The notes: generated by a model not told the origin, from the sequence alone. Numbered from the stretch's first letter, positions 49,244-58,477 are shown. The stretch: 64,000 nucleotides of DNA from Streptomyces sp. CB02414 (GCF_001905385.1 NZ_LIPF01000006.1:186001-250000); one strand, 5' to 3'. Program-made: numbers and translations.

Positions 49244-50164
49244 ATGAACCAGAACGATGACTGTGTGGATCTCCAGCAGATGCGTTACGTCGTCGCCGTC
49301 GCCGAAACCCGCAACTTCACCCGCGCCGCGGAACGCTGCTTCGTGGTGCAGTCGTCACTGAGTCACCGGATCGCCGGCTTGGAGCGGGAACTCGGGGTCA
49401 GGCTGTTCGCACGGTCCAGCAGGCGCGTCGAACTGACGCCTGCGGGGACGGCGTTCGTCGCAGCCGCGCGCGAGTGTCTGGCCGCCGCCGACCGCGCGGC
49501 CGCCGACGCCGCGGCCGCGACCGGCACGGTACGCGGCCGGCTCGCCGTCGGAGTGATCGTGACGACGGCCGCCGTCGACGTGCCCGAGCTGCTGCAGCGG
49601 TACCGCGCCCAGCATCCGGAGGTCCGCGTCGCCCTGCGCTCCGGGCGCAGCGATGAACTGGCGGCGGCGGTCCGGGCCGGCGACCTGGACATCGCCTTCC
49701 TCGGCGTGCCGGAGAGCGAACCGCCTTCCGGTGTGGAGACCGTTGTGCTCGGTCACGACGAACACGTGCTGGTGGTGCCGACCGGGCACCGGGCGGCGGG
49801 CGTTTCCCGGGTCACGTTGCAGGAGATCGCCGAGGAGACGTTCGTGGACTTCGTGAGCGGGACGCCCGCCCGGGCCCAGTCCGACCAGGCGTTCGCCGCC
49901 GCGGGTCTGACGCGCGACGTCGCCTACGAGGCCGGCATCGTGGAACTCATCACCCAGCTGATCGCGCGCGGGCTCGGCGTCGCGCTGCTGCCGTCGGCGT
50001 TCATCCGCCGCCGGGTCGCCGACAACCCGGAACTGGTACTGGTCCCGGTGGTCGACGGACCGCGCCGGACCGAGTACCTGGTGTGGAGCCGCTTCAACCC
50101 CAGCCCGGCCACCCGAGCGGTGCTCGACGTCCTCGGGCTGGGAGCGCCTCCGGCGGGGCCCTAG
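49244..50164 (+). CDS. LysR family regulator
   Basis: A 306-residue LTTR: VDLQQMRYVVAVAETRNFTRAAERCFVVQSSLSHRIAGLERELGVRLF winged helix, then the periplasmic-binding-protein-like effector domain (VPELLQRYRAQHPEVRVALRSG). The normal start would be GTG 49265 (VDLQQM); ATG 49244 adds seven residues. It is divergent from the EamA transporter and SDR-like gene, the likely targets. It ends overlapping the convergent MFS gene by four bases. Confidence 0.9.
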   Translation: MNQNDDCVDLQQMRYVVAVAETRNFTRAAERCFVVQSSLSHRIAGLERELGVRLFARSSRRVELTPAGTAFVAAARECLAAADRAAADAAAATGTVRGRLAVGVIVTTAAVDVPELLQRYRAQHPEVRVALRSGRSDELAAAVRAGDLDIAFLGVPESEPPSGVETVVLGHDEHVLVVPTGHRAAGVSRVTLQEIAEETFVDFVSGTPARAQSDQAFAAAGLTRDVAYEAGIVELITQLIARGLGVALLPSAFIRRRVADNPELVLVPVVDGPRRTEYLVWSRFNPSPATRAVLDVLGLGAPPAGP

Positions 50165-51819
50165 TCGCCGTTCTCGGACCGGGCGCTGTCCCGGGGCCGC
50201 CGTTCCGTCGGGGGCGTGCCGTCCTGCGATGCCGTGCCGTCCTGCGGGGTCGCGCGGCCCCCCGGGTGCCGCAGGGCGCAGAAGTAGCCGACGGCCAGGG
50301 CGATGGCCATGCCGTAGAAGATCCACTGGTTGGCTTCGGCGAAGTCCATGCGGATGGCGGGCATGGCCTCCCGCATCGTGGTCTCCAGGGGGCCGTCGCC
50401 GCTGGGGGTGCGGGTGTCCGCGTTGCCGGTGATCGCCTGGGACACGTCGCGGGCGACGGAGTGGTCCGTGCCCGGGGGGACGCCGCGGGTGCTGAGGGTC
50501 TCGGTGACCCGGTCGGTCATGGTGTGGGTCAGGACGGTGCCGAAGACGGCCAGGCCCACGCTCGCCGCGTAGTTGCGGACGGTCTGGGTGATGCCCGTGA
50601 CCTCGCCGTAGGAGGCGTCGATCGCGCGGTTGACCGCGTCCGTCGAGGCCGGGGCCAGGAGGAAGCCGATGCCCGCGCCGGCCAGTGCGGCGTAGGGCCA
50701 CTGGTCGTGCATGGAGAGGTCGGTGAGTTTGCCCGCCCAGAGGGCGAAGCCCACGGCGCCCAGCGCGCAGCCGATCTTCATCGCCGGTCGGGCGCCCCGT
50801 TTGTCCAGGATGCGGCCGCCCCACTGGGAGGCGATCGCGAAGCCGGCGAAGAAGTAGAGGAGGTAGAGGGCGGCCTGGTTGGGGGAGGCGCTCAGGGAGA
50901 CCTGGGCGTAGACCGAGGCGAAGAAGAAGACCGGGACGAACGCCAGCATCGCGAAGAAGAGGACGAGCGTGTCGGCGGTGAAGCCGCGGTCGCGGAAGAC
51001 CGACAGGTTGATCAGGGGGTGGCCGGGGGTGCGGAGTTCGTAGCGGACGAAGGCGTAGAGGAGGGCCAGGCCGCCTGCGATGCAGGCCCAGGTCGCCGCG
51101 CTGTCCCAGCCCCACGCCGACGCCTGCTGGAAGCCGAGGACGCTCAGGCTCATGCCGGCGACGATCAGCATCGCGCCCCGCACGTCCAGGGTCTCGTCGC
51201 GGCGGCGGTCGGGGATGCGGGCCAGGGCCGTGAGGATCAGCGCGATGAGCGCCACGGGGACGTTGACCCAGAAGATCGCCCGCCAGGTCCAGGCCGTCAG
51301 CCAGCCGCCGAGCAGGGGCCCTACGGCGGTGAGGGCGCCGGTGACGCCGAAGAAGAGGGCGAGGGCGCGTCCGCGGCGCTCGACGGGGAACACCGCCACG
51401 ACCACGGCGAGTGCGGCCGGGAAGAGCAGGGCGGCGCCCAGGCCCTGGGTGGCGCGGAAGGCGATCAGCCAGCTGAGGGCGTAGTCGCCGGCCGGTACGC
51501 AGCCGCACAGCACCGAGGAGATGACGAAGATCAGGGTGCCCGCGACGACCACGCGGCGCGGGCCCCACAGGTCGGCCAGGCGTCCGCCGAGGGCGAAGAA
51601 CGCGGCCAGGGCCAGCAGGTAGGCGTTGATCACCCACTGCATGCCCGTGGCGGAGAGGCCGAGTTCGGAGACGACGTCGGGCGCCGCGATCGACACGATG
51701 GTCTGGTCGATGAAGGTCATCGCCACCGCGAACATCATGGCCGCGAGTGCCAGCGGCTGGGAGGCCGCGCGACCCGCACCGAGGCCCGAGTCGCCCCGCA
51801 TGGTGCGCATTTCGCTCAC
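50161..51819 (-). CDS. MFS drug exporter (EmrB/DHA2 type)
   Basis: A 552-residue protein with 14 predicted TM helices (TFIDQTIVSIAAPDV in TM1; GGRLADLWGPRRVV; VGPLLGGWLTAWTWRAIFWVN). An extracellular loop of about 80 residues sits before the last helix (TETLSTRGVPPGTDHS), longer than usual. The GTG start (51819) lies immediately after the TGA of the tetR gene, so both are one operon. The pair is divergent from the streptogramin-resistance-like operon, so it could export the same drugs. Confidence 0.88.
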   Translation of the reverse strand: MSEMRTMRGDSGLGAGRAASQPLALAAMMFAVAMTFIDQTIVSIAAPDVVSELGLSATGMQWVINAYLLALAAFFALGGRLADLWGPRRVVVAGTLIFVISSVLCGCVPAGDYALSWLIAFRATQGLGAALLFPAALAVVVAVFPVERRGRALALFFGVTGALTAVGPLLGGWLTAWTWRAIFWVNVPVALIALILTALARIPDRRRDETLDVRGAMLIVAGMSLSVLGFQQASAWGWDSAATWACIAGGLALLYAFVRYELRTPGHPLINLSVFRDRGFTADTLVLFFAMLAFVPVFFFASVYAQVSLSASPNQAALYLLYFFAGFAIASQWGGRILDKRGARPAMKIGCALGAVGFALWAGKLTDLSMHDQWPYAALAGAGIGFLLAPASTDAVNRAIDASYGEVTGITQTVRNYAASVGLAVFGTVLTHTMTDRVTETLSTRGVPPGTDHSVARDVSQAITGNADTRTPSGDGPLETTMREAMPAIRMDFAEANQWIFYGMAIALAVGYFCALRHPGGRATPQDGTASQDGTPPTERRPRDSARSENGD

Positions 51820-52524
51820 TCAGTCAGTGTGCGTCCGTTCGGGTGACGTCGCACCCGGAGCCCTCCGGCCGTAGTCCCTCAAGGCCGGTTCCAGGAGGTC
51901 GAAGGCGCGTCGCGCCTCGCCGTCCAGCACCTTCGCGATCTCCGGGTCGGCGCGGCCCGCCAGGGTCAGTTCCTGGATGCGGGTGAACAGCACGCGGTGG
52001 ACTCCGCCGAGCAGGGCGGCGACCGTGCGGGGGGTGATGTCGTCGGGTCGGGCGGCGGTCGTTTCCGCCAGCGCCTCGGCCAGGGCCTCCTCCCGCCGGT
52101 CGTGCAGGCCGCGCAGGCACGACGTGAGGGTGGGACTGTCGGCGATCATGCGGGTGAAGGCCGGGCCGGCGAAGCCCGCGACGGGGTCCTGGGCGGCCAC
52201 GGCGGCCAGGAAGGCGCGGCGCAGGGCGGCCAGCGGAGCCTCGTTCCCCTCGCGCGCGGTGACGGCGTCGGCCAGGGTGGCGACAAACTCGTCCTGGTGG
52301 TCGAGGGCCAGGTCCTCCTTGCGCGGGAAGTAGTTCGTCACCGTCTTCTTGGCTACGCGGGCGGCGTCGGCGATCTCGGCGATCGTCGTGTGCTCGAAGC
52401 CCTGCTCGATGAAGAGCGCGGTCGCCCGGTCGGAGATGAGCTGCCGGGTCTCGCGCTTCTTGGTCTCGCGCAGCCCGAGGGACGTCGGGAGGGGTGGCGG
52501 TGGGGGCGGGTCGATGGGATCCAT
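51820..52524 (-). CDS. TetR family regulator
   Basis: A 234-residue TetR with HTH ISDRATALFIEQGFEHTTIAEIADAARVAKKTVTNYFPRKEDL and a helical C-terminal domain. A run of seven prolines (PPPPPPLP) lies at the N-terminus. It is the first gene of a tetR-MFS operon and divergent from vgb (starts 68 bp apart). TAGTTT (52535-52530 on the minus strand) lies five bases before ATG 52524. It probably represses its own operon and may control vgb. Confidence 0.88.
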   Translation of the reverse strand: MDPIDPPPPPPLPTSLGLRETKKRETRQLISDRATALFIEQGFEHTTIAEIADAARVAKKTVTNYFPRKEDLALDHQDEFVATLADAVTAREGNEAPLAALRRAFLAAVAAQDPVAGFAGPAFTRMIADSPTLTSCLRGLHDRREEALAEALAETTAARPDDITPRTVAALLGGVHRVLFTRIQELTLAGRADPEIAKVLDGEARRAFDLLEPALRDYGRRAPGATSPERTHTD

Positions 52525-52554
52525 CAGGAAAACTACCCTCGTTGTAAATTTATG

Positions 52555-52584
52555 TTGACTGCCTGTATAGCCTCGATCTAAAGT
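52555..52584 (+). promoter_or_regulatory. vgb promoter
   Basis: TTGACT (52555-52560) and TAAAGT (52579-52584) are 18 bp apart, one of the best vegetative promoters in the window. The start would be at about 52592, so vgb is probably leaderless. The surrounding 68 bp between tetR and vgb are A+T-rich, with a TAAATTTA palindrome at 52545-52552. Confidence 0.65.
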
Positions 52585-52592
52585 TACTACCG

Positions 52593-53486
52593 ATGAACGA
52601 TTTCAGGGAAGTCTCCGCATCCGTACAGGAGTTAGCCGTCAGCGGCCCGGACGCCGGCCCCTACGCCCTCGCCGAAGGGCCGGACGGTGCTCTCTGGTTC
52701 ACCCTCGTCCACCAGGACGCCGTCGGCCGCCGCGACCCGGGCGACGGGACCGTCACCGTCCATCCGGTCGGGGCCGGGCCGACCCTCGTCGCGGCGGGGC
52801 CGGACGGGGCCGTGTGGTTCACCGAGTACCAGGCGCACCGCATCGGGCGGATCGCGCCCGACGGCTCCCGTTCCTCCTTCGCGCCGGTGACGCCGGAGGG
52901 CGGGCCGTTCGGGATCGTGGCCGGGGCGGACGGGGCGATGTGGTTCACGCTGTCCGCCGCCGACCGGGTCGGCCGCGTCACCATGGACGGCGAGGTCACC
53001 GAGTATCCGGCGCCCGGCGCCTTTCCGTCCGCCATCACGGCGGGCCCGGACGGGGCACTGTGGATGACCCTCAATCAGGAGAACGCGATCGGGCGGATCA
53101 CCACCGACGGGTCCGGCACCGTCCACCCCCTGCCGACCGAGGGTGCCGCGCCGGTCGGCATCGCGGCGGGGCCGGACGGCGCGCTGTGGTTCACGGAGAT
53201 CGGGGCCGGGCGGATCGGCCGGATCACCGTGGGCGGTGAGATCACCGAGTACCCGCTGCCCGACCCGGCGTGCCGGCCGCACGCCGTCGCCGCCGGGCCC
53301 GACGGGGCGATGTGGTTCACCGAGTGGGGCAGCGGCCGGGTCGGGCGGATCACCGTCGACGGTCACGTCACCTCGTACGCGCTGTCCCGCCCCGACTGCG
53401 AACCGCACGGCATCGCCCCGCACGACGGCGCCCTGTGGTGCGCCCTGGAAACCGGCTCCCTGGCCAGGATCGAGGTCACCGTATGA
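52593..53486 (+). CDS. vgb: Virginiamycin B lyase (streptogramin B lyase)
   Basis: A 297-residue seven-bladed beta-propeller; the blade motif GPDGALWFT recurs about seven times. Vgb linearises type B streptogramins by elimination at the ester bond, with Mg2+. Staphylococcal Vgb uses Glu268, His270 and Glu284; Glu270, His272 and Glu286 lie in matching positions here (EPHGI and ALWCALE), a constant +2 offset. Codon 14 (52632-52634) is TTA, so translation should depend on bldA. It heads an operon with a Vat-like acetyltransferase and a DUF5701 gene, joined by an ATGA overlap. Confidence 0.88.
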   Translation: MNDFREVSASVQELAVSGPDAGPYALAEGPDGALWFTLVHQDAVGRRDPGDGTVTVHPVGAGPTLVAAGPDGAVWFTEYQAHRIGRIAPDGSRSSFAPVTPEGGPFGIVAGADGAMWFTLSAADRVGRVTMDGEVTEYPAPGAFPSAITAGPDGALWMTLNQENAIGRITTDGSGTVHPLPTEGAAPVGIAAGPDGALWFTEIGAGRIGRITVGGEITEYPLPDPACRPHAVAAGPDGAMWFTEWGSGRVGRITVDGHVTSYALSRPDCEPHGIAPHDGALWCALETGSLARIEVTV

Positions 53487-54202
53487 CCACCCCCGAAGCC
53501 GGCGGCAAGGCCGCCCCGGACCCCGGTGTCCTGCACCCGCTCGCCCAGCATCCGAGGGTCGTCCTGCTCAAGCCGCTCGTCACCGACGAACGCATCCAGG
53601 TCGGGGACTTCACCTACTTCGACGACCCCGACGACGCCACCGCCTTCGAGACCCGCAACGTGCTCTACGCGTACGGGCCGGAGAAGCTGGTCATCGGCAA
53701 GTACTGCGCGATCGCCTCCGGCACCCGGTTCCTGATGGCCGGGGCCGAGCACCCGACCATGGGCGTCTCCACCTTTCCGTTCACCATGTTCGGCGGCGCC
53801 TGGGCGGAGGCCACGCTCGACCTGGTCACCGGCATGCCCAGCCGCGGCGACACGGTCGTCGGCAACGACGTCTGGTTCGGCTACGGCGCCACCGTCATGC
53901 CCGGCGTACGCATCGGCGACGGGGCGATCGTCGCCGCCGGCGCGGTGGTCACGGGGGACGTCGCGCCGTACACGATCGTCGGCGGCAATCCGGCGCGGCC
54001 CATCCGCACCCGGTACGACGCCGACGACATCGCCCGCCTCCAGCGGGCCGCGTGGCGGGACTGGCCCGTCGAGCTGGTCACCCGCCACGTCCGCACGATC
54101 ATGTCCGGCAGCCCCGCCGACATCGAATCCATCGCGAGCACCGCCGCGACGGAGACGACGAAGACGGAGAAGACGGAGAAGACGGAGGAGGACCTCGCTT
54201 GA
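53483..54202 (+). CDS. Vat-like streptogramin A O-acetyltransferase (CatB family)
   Basis: A 239-residue left-handed beta-helix acetyltransferase of the xenobiotic (Vat/CatB) group. Hexapeptide repeats (LVIGKYCAIASG; VVGNDVWFGYGATVMPGVRIGDGAIVAAGAVV) fold the prism, with the catalytic His90 in AGAEHPTMGVSTFPF aligning with the His82 of VatD. The C-terminal Thr/Glu/Lys-rich tail is extra. ATG 53483 overlaps the vgb stop. Vat acetylates type A streptogramins; acting beside Vgb it could detoxify both streptogramin components. Chloramphenicol-type acceptors are an alternative. Confidence 0.85.
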   Translation: MTTPEAGGKAAPDPGVLHPLAQHPRVVLLKPLVTDERIQVGDFTYFDDPDDATAFETRNVLYAYGPEKLVIGKYCAIASGTRFLMAGAEHPTMGVSTFPFTMFGGAWAEATLDLVTGMPSRGDTVVGNDVWFGYGATVMPGVRIGDGAIVAAGAVVTGDVAPYTIVGGNPARPIRTRYDADDIARLQRAAWRDWPVELVTRHVRTIMSGSPADIESIASTAATETTKTEKTEKTEEDLA

Positions 54203-54882
54203 CCGACCAGAAGAGCTTCATCGCCTACGACGCCGGGGCCGAGTTCGACCGGCAGGTCCGGACGCTGGACTCGCTCGACTACCCGGCGCTCGCCGGCCGC
54301 ACCCCCGAGCAGTTCGCCGAGCTGGTGGCGCCGCTGCGTGCCGCGGCCGTGGAGCGGGCGGGCGGTGCGGCGGGCGCCGCGTACGATCCGGCCGCCGACG
54401 GCCGGGTGCCGTTCGTGCTCGTCGTCACCCGCGCCCTCGTACCGGTCGAACGGACCATGCCGCTGACCACCCTGCACGGCGGCAAACTGCCCGGCTTCGT
54501 CGACCACAGCTTCGAGCCGGGCTCCCTGGAACGGTTCGTCGCCACCGAGGAGGCCGCGCCGCCCGGCCCGGACGGCGTCCACCTGCTGTTCGACGTGGAA
54601 CGCGGGGAGGAGTTCTGCGGGGCCGTACCGAACGACGCGATGGCCACCATCGCCGGACGGGGCCGCACCCTGCTCACCATCGAGGAGGGCATCGCGCTGA
54701 TGACGCACGCCCCGCAGGTCCTGGTGAAGAACAAGTGCTTCTCGCTCGGCGGGTCCCGGTCCGGCGACCGGCGGGTCCCGGCGATCTGGATCAGCCAGAA
54801 GGCCCCGAAGCTCGGCTGGTGCTGGGCCGGAAACCCGCACACCTGGCTGGGCATGGCGTCCGCGGGCGCCCGCCACGCCTGA
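54199..54882 (+). CDS. DUF5701 family protein, third gene of the vgb operon
   Basis: A 227-residue soluble protein of an uncharacterised actinobacterial family, including a KNKCFSLGGSRSGDRRVPAIWIS segment and a C-terminal KLGWCWAGNPHTWLG motif. The start is TTG 54199, overlapping the vat stop (TTGA), so it belongs to the same message. Function is unknown. Its fusion to a resistance operon suggests a role in the same response. Confidence 0.82.
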   Translation: MTDQKSFIAYDAGAEFDRQVRTLDSLDYPALAGRTPEQFAELVAPLRAAAVERAGGAAGAAYDPAADGRVPFVLVVTRALVPVERTMPLTTLHGGKLPGFVDHSFEPGSLERFVATEEAAPPGPDGVHLLFDVERGEEFCGAVPNDAMATIAGRGRTLLTIEEGIALMTHAPQVLVKNKCFSLGGSRSGDRRVPAIWISQKAPKLGWCWAGNPHTWLGMASAGARHA

Positions 54883-54910
54883 CCCGCCGGCCCGAGAGCC
54901 GCCGGTCCGT

Positions 54911-56023
54911 TCAGCCGGCCGGATCGGCGGCGGTCGCGACGGCGGCGGCCGGTCCGGCGCCGGCGGGGCCCTGGTAGCGCAGCAGCAGCATCGCGGCGTC
55001 GTCGTGGTGCGGTCCGGCCGCGTGCCGGACCAGGTCCTCGCGCAGGGCGTCCAGCGCGCGGTGGACGTCGGGGTCCTTGAGGAGGTGGGCGCGCTCGGCG
55101 AGCGGATAGAAGCCGCCCGCCTCGTCCCGGGCCTCCGTGACGCCGTCGGTGTAGAGGAGGAGCTGGTCGCCGGGGACGAAGGGCACCGGGAAGGGTTCGG
55201 GGCCGGGACCGCCGTGGGCGGACAGGCCCAGCGGGAGGGCGTAGGCGGGCGGCTCCGGGAAGTCGGCGGTGCCGTCGGGGTGGACGACCATCGGGGCCGG
55301 GTGGCCGTAGTTGAGGAGGACGACCTGGTGGTCGTGGCCGATCTCGGCGAGGATCGCGGTCACGAACTTCTCGTCCTCCAGCTCACGGGCGACGCTGCGC
55401 TCCAGCCGCTCGCCGAGCTTGACCAGGTCCTTCTCGTCGTACGCCGCCTCCCGGAAGGCGCCGAGGACCCGCGCCGCCGTCTCCACCGCCGCCAGGCCCT
55501 TGCCCTGCACGTCGCCCACGATCACCCGGACGCCGTGCGGCGAGGCCACCACCTCGTACAGGTCGCCCCCGATACGGGCCTCGGCGACCGCCGAGGTGTA
55601 CGAGACGGCCGCGTGCAGCGGGCCCGCGGTCAGCGGCACCGGGCGCAGCAGCACCCGCTGCGCCGCCTCCGCGATCGACCGGACGCTGGCCAGCTCCGCC
55701 TCCCGGCGCGAACGCGCCACGGCCGCCGCGATGCCGACGCCGGTGACGCCGGCCACCGACACCATGGCGGTGTAGCCGCGAGGCTGGTCGAAGAGCCCGT
55801 TGTAGAGGCCGAGGCCCACACAGAGCAGCAGCGCGGCCAGCCCGATCACCGCCGTGCGCCGCCAGCCGCCGACCAGCCCGGCGAACGCCGGTCCCAGCGA
55901 CACCAGCGGCAGCAGCCCCACGTCCGGGCCGGCCGTGAGGTCGACGACGGCGACCACGGTCATGGCCGCCACGGGCATCCAGGCCAGCACCGTGGAACTG
56001 GACGGCGACTTCTTCGCGGTCAT
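54911..56023 (-). CDS. PP2C (SpoIIE-type) membrane phosphatase
   Basis: A 370-residue protein with three to four N-terminal TM helices (WMPVAAMTVVAVVDL; PAFAGLVGGWRRTAVIGLAALLLCVGLG) and a cytosolic SpoIIE phosphatase domain: EARIGGDLYEVV and VIVGDVQGKGLAAVETAA with metal-binding Asp, LLNYGHPAP, LLLYTDGVTEARD and HHDDAAMLLLRY. Such proteins dephosphorylate anti-anti-sigma factors. There is no PAS or GAF sensor domain; membrane helices may sense stress. ATG 56023 is the start. Confidence 0.9.
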   Translation of the reverse strand: MTAKKSPSSSTVLAWMPVAAMTVVAVVDLTAGPDVGLLPLVSLGPAFAGLVGGWRRTAVIGLAALLLCVGLGLYNGLFDQPRGYTAMVSVAGVTGVGIAAAVARSRREAELASVRSIAEAAQRVLLRPVPLTAGPLHAAVSYTSAVAEARIGGDLYEVVASPHGVRVIVGDVQGKGLAAVETAARVLGAFREAAYDEKDLVKLGERLERSVARELEDEKFVTAILAEIGHDHQVVLLNYGHPAPMVVHPDGTADFPEPPAYALPLGLSAHGGPGPEPFPVPFVPGDQLLLYTDGVTEARDEAGGFYPLAERAHLLKDPDVHRALDALREDLVRHAAGPHHDDAAMLLLRYQGPAGAGPAAAVATAADPAG

Positions 56024-56176
56024 GACTACTCCGGTGTCGCAGCGCTCAAGAGCCGCCCTCTCCTGTTCTCAGGCGTCCCCCCCCAGTCTCTTAGCCTATG
56101 CAAGGGCCTGTTCGCGCAGGAGGCACCGGGCGGTCCTTAACCCAATCGAGGCCGAGCGGCCGGACGGGCCCGGTGG

Positions 56177-57394
56177 TCACGCCGCTCGCACCACCCGCCT
56201 CGGCAGCAGCCCCCCGTCCGCCCCCGCGTCCCGGCGGCTCACCACCGTGAGGGTGAGGGTCACCGCGAGGGAGGTGAGCGCCATCGCCGTCATCGCCGTC
56301 GCCGGGGAGGTGAACTGGGCCACCGTGCCCGCCAGGGACGCGGCGAGGCCCTGCGCCGTGAGCATCCCGGCGGAGTGCAGGCCGAGGGCGTGGCCGGTCA
56401 GCTCGTCCGGGGTGAGGACGACCAGGCGCTCCTGCTGCACCAGGCTCGCGCCGAAGCCGACGGAGGCCAGGGCCACCAGTACGGCCGTCACCGGCAGCGG
56501 CGGGCGCAGGAAGAGGGCGAGGTACGGGGCGGCCAGCAGTACCAGCAGGGGGATGCCTAGGCGCGGGCGCAGCCGGGGCGGCAGCAGGCGGCCGACGGTC
56601 ACGTCCCCGGCCAGCATGCCCAGCGCGGCGCAGGCGAACAGTGTGCCCGCGGCGCGAGGGTCGTAGGAGACGTACAGGGACTCGCAGCCGACGACGAGGC
56701 CGTTGGGGATCCACAGGGCCAGGTAGACGTGGCGGCGGGGGCGGGCGGACCACAGGCGGGCGTTGGCGCGCCAGGTGGCGGCCACGGAGGGGCGGCCTGC
56801 GGCGCGGGGCGGGCGGCGGGTCAGCAGGAGCGCGAGCGCGGCCGCCGCCGCGTAGAGGCCGGCCGCGAGCAGCAGGCACAGGCGCGGTGACAGCACGGTC
56901 ACCAGGACTCCGCCGGCCGCGTAGCCGGCGATCTGCGTGACGCCGTTCATCATGTTGAAGAGCGAGCGTCCCGCCAGGTACCCGTCCTTGGTGAGGATCT
57001 CGTTCAGCAGGCCCCAGCGGACCCCGCCGCCGAGGGAGGCGATCAGGCCCTCGACGAGGACGACGGCGAGCATCGCCCAGACCGGCAGGCCGGGCAGCGC
57101 GAGGACGGCGGTGGCCGCGGCGAAGGCCAGCGAGAGGCCCGCCAGCGTCGCCCGCGGGGGAAGCCGGTCCGCGCCGGAGAGGAACAAGGTGGCGCCCAGC
57201 ACCTGGGCGAGCGCGGGGCCGAACATGCTGAGCGCGGACAGCAGCGGCGAGCCGGTCGCCCGGAACACGAGCGTGCCGAGCGCCAGACCGCTCACCGTCT
57301 GGGCGGCGACGTTGGCGGAGGAGGAGAGGAAAAGAGGGCTGAACTCGGGGGTTCGGAAGAGGTCCGTGTAGCTCTTGCGGGGTGTGTCCGGCAT
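56177..57394 (-). CDS. MFS transporter
   Basis: A 405-residue MFS protein of 12 predicted TM helices (SSANVAAQTVSGLALGTLVFRATGS at the start). ATG 57394 is preceded by GAGACT six bases upstream. It is divergent from an ArsR-type regulator with an inverted repeat between. It resembles MFS proteins associated with DUF5937/ArsR repressors, but its substrate is unknown. Confidence 0.85.
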   Translation of the reverse strand: MPDTPRKSYTDLFRTPEFSPLFLSSSANVAAQTVSGLALGTLVFRATGSPLLSALSMFGPALAQVLGATLFLSGADRLPPRATLAGLSLAFAAATAVLALPGLPVWAMLAVVLVEGLIASLGGGVRWGLLNEILTKDGYLAGRSLFNMMNGVTQIAGYAAGGVLVTVLSPRLCLLLAAGLYAAAAALALLLTRRPPRAAGRPSVAATWRANARLWSARPRRHVYLALWIPNGLVVGCESLYVSYDPRAAGTLFACAALGMLAGDVTVGRLLPPRLRPRLGIPLLVLLAAPYLALFLRPPLPVTAVLVALASVGFGASLVQQERLVVLTPDELTGHALGLHSAGMLTAQGLAASLAGTVAQFTSPATAMTAMALTSLAVTLTLTVVSRRDAGADGGLLPRRVVRAA

Positions 57395-57432
57395 GCGGGG
57401 AGTCTCGGGCGGGGCGGTGGAAGACCGTTAAC

Positions 57433-57452
57433 GTTTCGCGTGGAGGCGAAAC
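57433..57452. promoter_or_regulatory. Inverted repeat, candidate ArsR operator
   Basis: GTTTCGC-N6-GCGAAAC lies between the divergent MFS and ArsR genes, 40 bp from the MFS start and 27 bp before GTG 57479. Confidence 0.55.
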
Positions 57453-57478
57453 ATCGCGGGGAACGGAACGGGGGCCGT

Positions 57479-58477
57479 GTGGGCTGGTGGCAGGTCAACG
57501 CCGACACGCTCGCCCGCAGCCGTTTCGTCGTCTCACCGCTCGCCGAGACCTTCGCGTGCCTGAAGCTGCTGCACGCCGGTGTGGCGGCGCACCCCGGTGA
57601 ACGGGCCTGGCTCGACACCCACCTGCCCGCGCACCGGCGCCGGCTGGCCGAGGACCCGGTGGCCGCGCTGCTGGTCCGCTCGGGCGTCGGCCGGGAGTGG
57701 ATCGCCGACTTCCTCACCCCCACCCCGGCCGAGGGCGAGAGTTTCGAGGAGGGTCTCGCCCGCGTCCGGGCGACCCGCCCCGAGCGGGCCCGCGCCGACC
57801 TGGCCGTCTCCCTCGGGGGCCCGCTGCCCGCCGCCCTGGACCGCGACGACCTGCCCGAGCGGGCCGGCGCGCTGCTTCAGGACGTCTGGGCCGAGGCGGT
57901 ACGGCCGTACTGGGACCGGCGCCGCCGGGTCCTGGAGGCCGACGTGGTCGCGCGGACCGCGCAGGTGAGCCGGGGAGGCTGGGCTGCGGCGCTGGACGCC
58001 CTGCGGCCCGGCACCCGCTGGCTGGGCGGCAGCCGGCTCCAGATCAACCTGAACCCCTACCCGCCCCGCGACCTGGCCGGCGCCGAGCTGGTCCTCGTAC
58101 CGGTCACTCCGCAGCGGCACGGGTGGGTGGCGTGGGAGGAACCGGAGCGGTACGCGGTGGTCTACCCGTGCGCGGGTGCCCTCGCGGACGACGGTGCCCG
58201 GCAGGTGCCGGCCGCGCTCGGCGCGCTGCTCGGACCGGCCCGCGCGGCCGTCCTGACGCTGCTCGGCTCGCCGGTGAGCACCAGCCAGCTGGTCGGCCTG
58301 ACCGGGCAGGGGCTCGGTTCGGTCGGGCGGCACCTGCGGGTGCTGCTGGACGCGGGGCTGGTGGAGCGGCGGCGGGCGGGACGGTCGGTGCTGTACTCGC
58401 GGACGGCGGCCGGGGACGTGCTCGTCGAGTCGAGCGGGCCGCGGGCGGGCGGGGCACGGGACATGTCGCGGGGCTAG
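57479..58477 (+). CDS. ArsR/DUF5937 family regulator
   Basis: A 332-residue protein with a long N-terminal domain (GWWQVNADTLARSRFVVSPLAETFACLKLL) of the DUF5937 type and a C-terminal ArsR winged helix (LLGSPVSTSQLVGLTGQGLGSVGRHLRVLLDAGLVERRRAGRSVLY). There are no metal-ligand cysteines, so the effector is not a classical metal. The start GTG 57479 opens the conserved VGWWQVNADTL; an upstream GTG at 57440 would run through the inverted repeat. Glutathione peroxidase follows after nine bases but has its own promoter. Confidence 0.83.
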   Translation: MGWWQVNADTLARSRFVVSPLAETFACLKLLHAGVAAHPGERAWLDTHLPAHRRRLAEDPVAALLVRSGVGREWIADFLTPTPAEGESFEEGLARVRATRPERARADLAVSLGGPLPAALDRDDLPERAGALLQDVWAEAVRPYWDRRRRVLEADVVARTAQVSRGGWAAALDALRPGTRWLGGSRLQINLNPYPPRDLAGAELVLVPVTPQRHGWVAWEEPERYAVVYPCAGALADDGARQVPAALGALLGPARAAVLTLLGSPVSTSQLVGLTGQGLGSVGRHLRVLLDAGLVERRRAGRSVLYSRTAAGDVLVESSGPRAGGARDMSRG

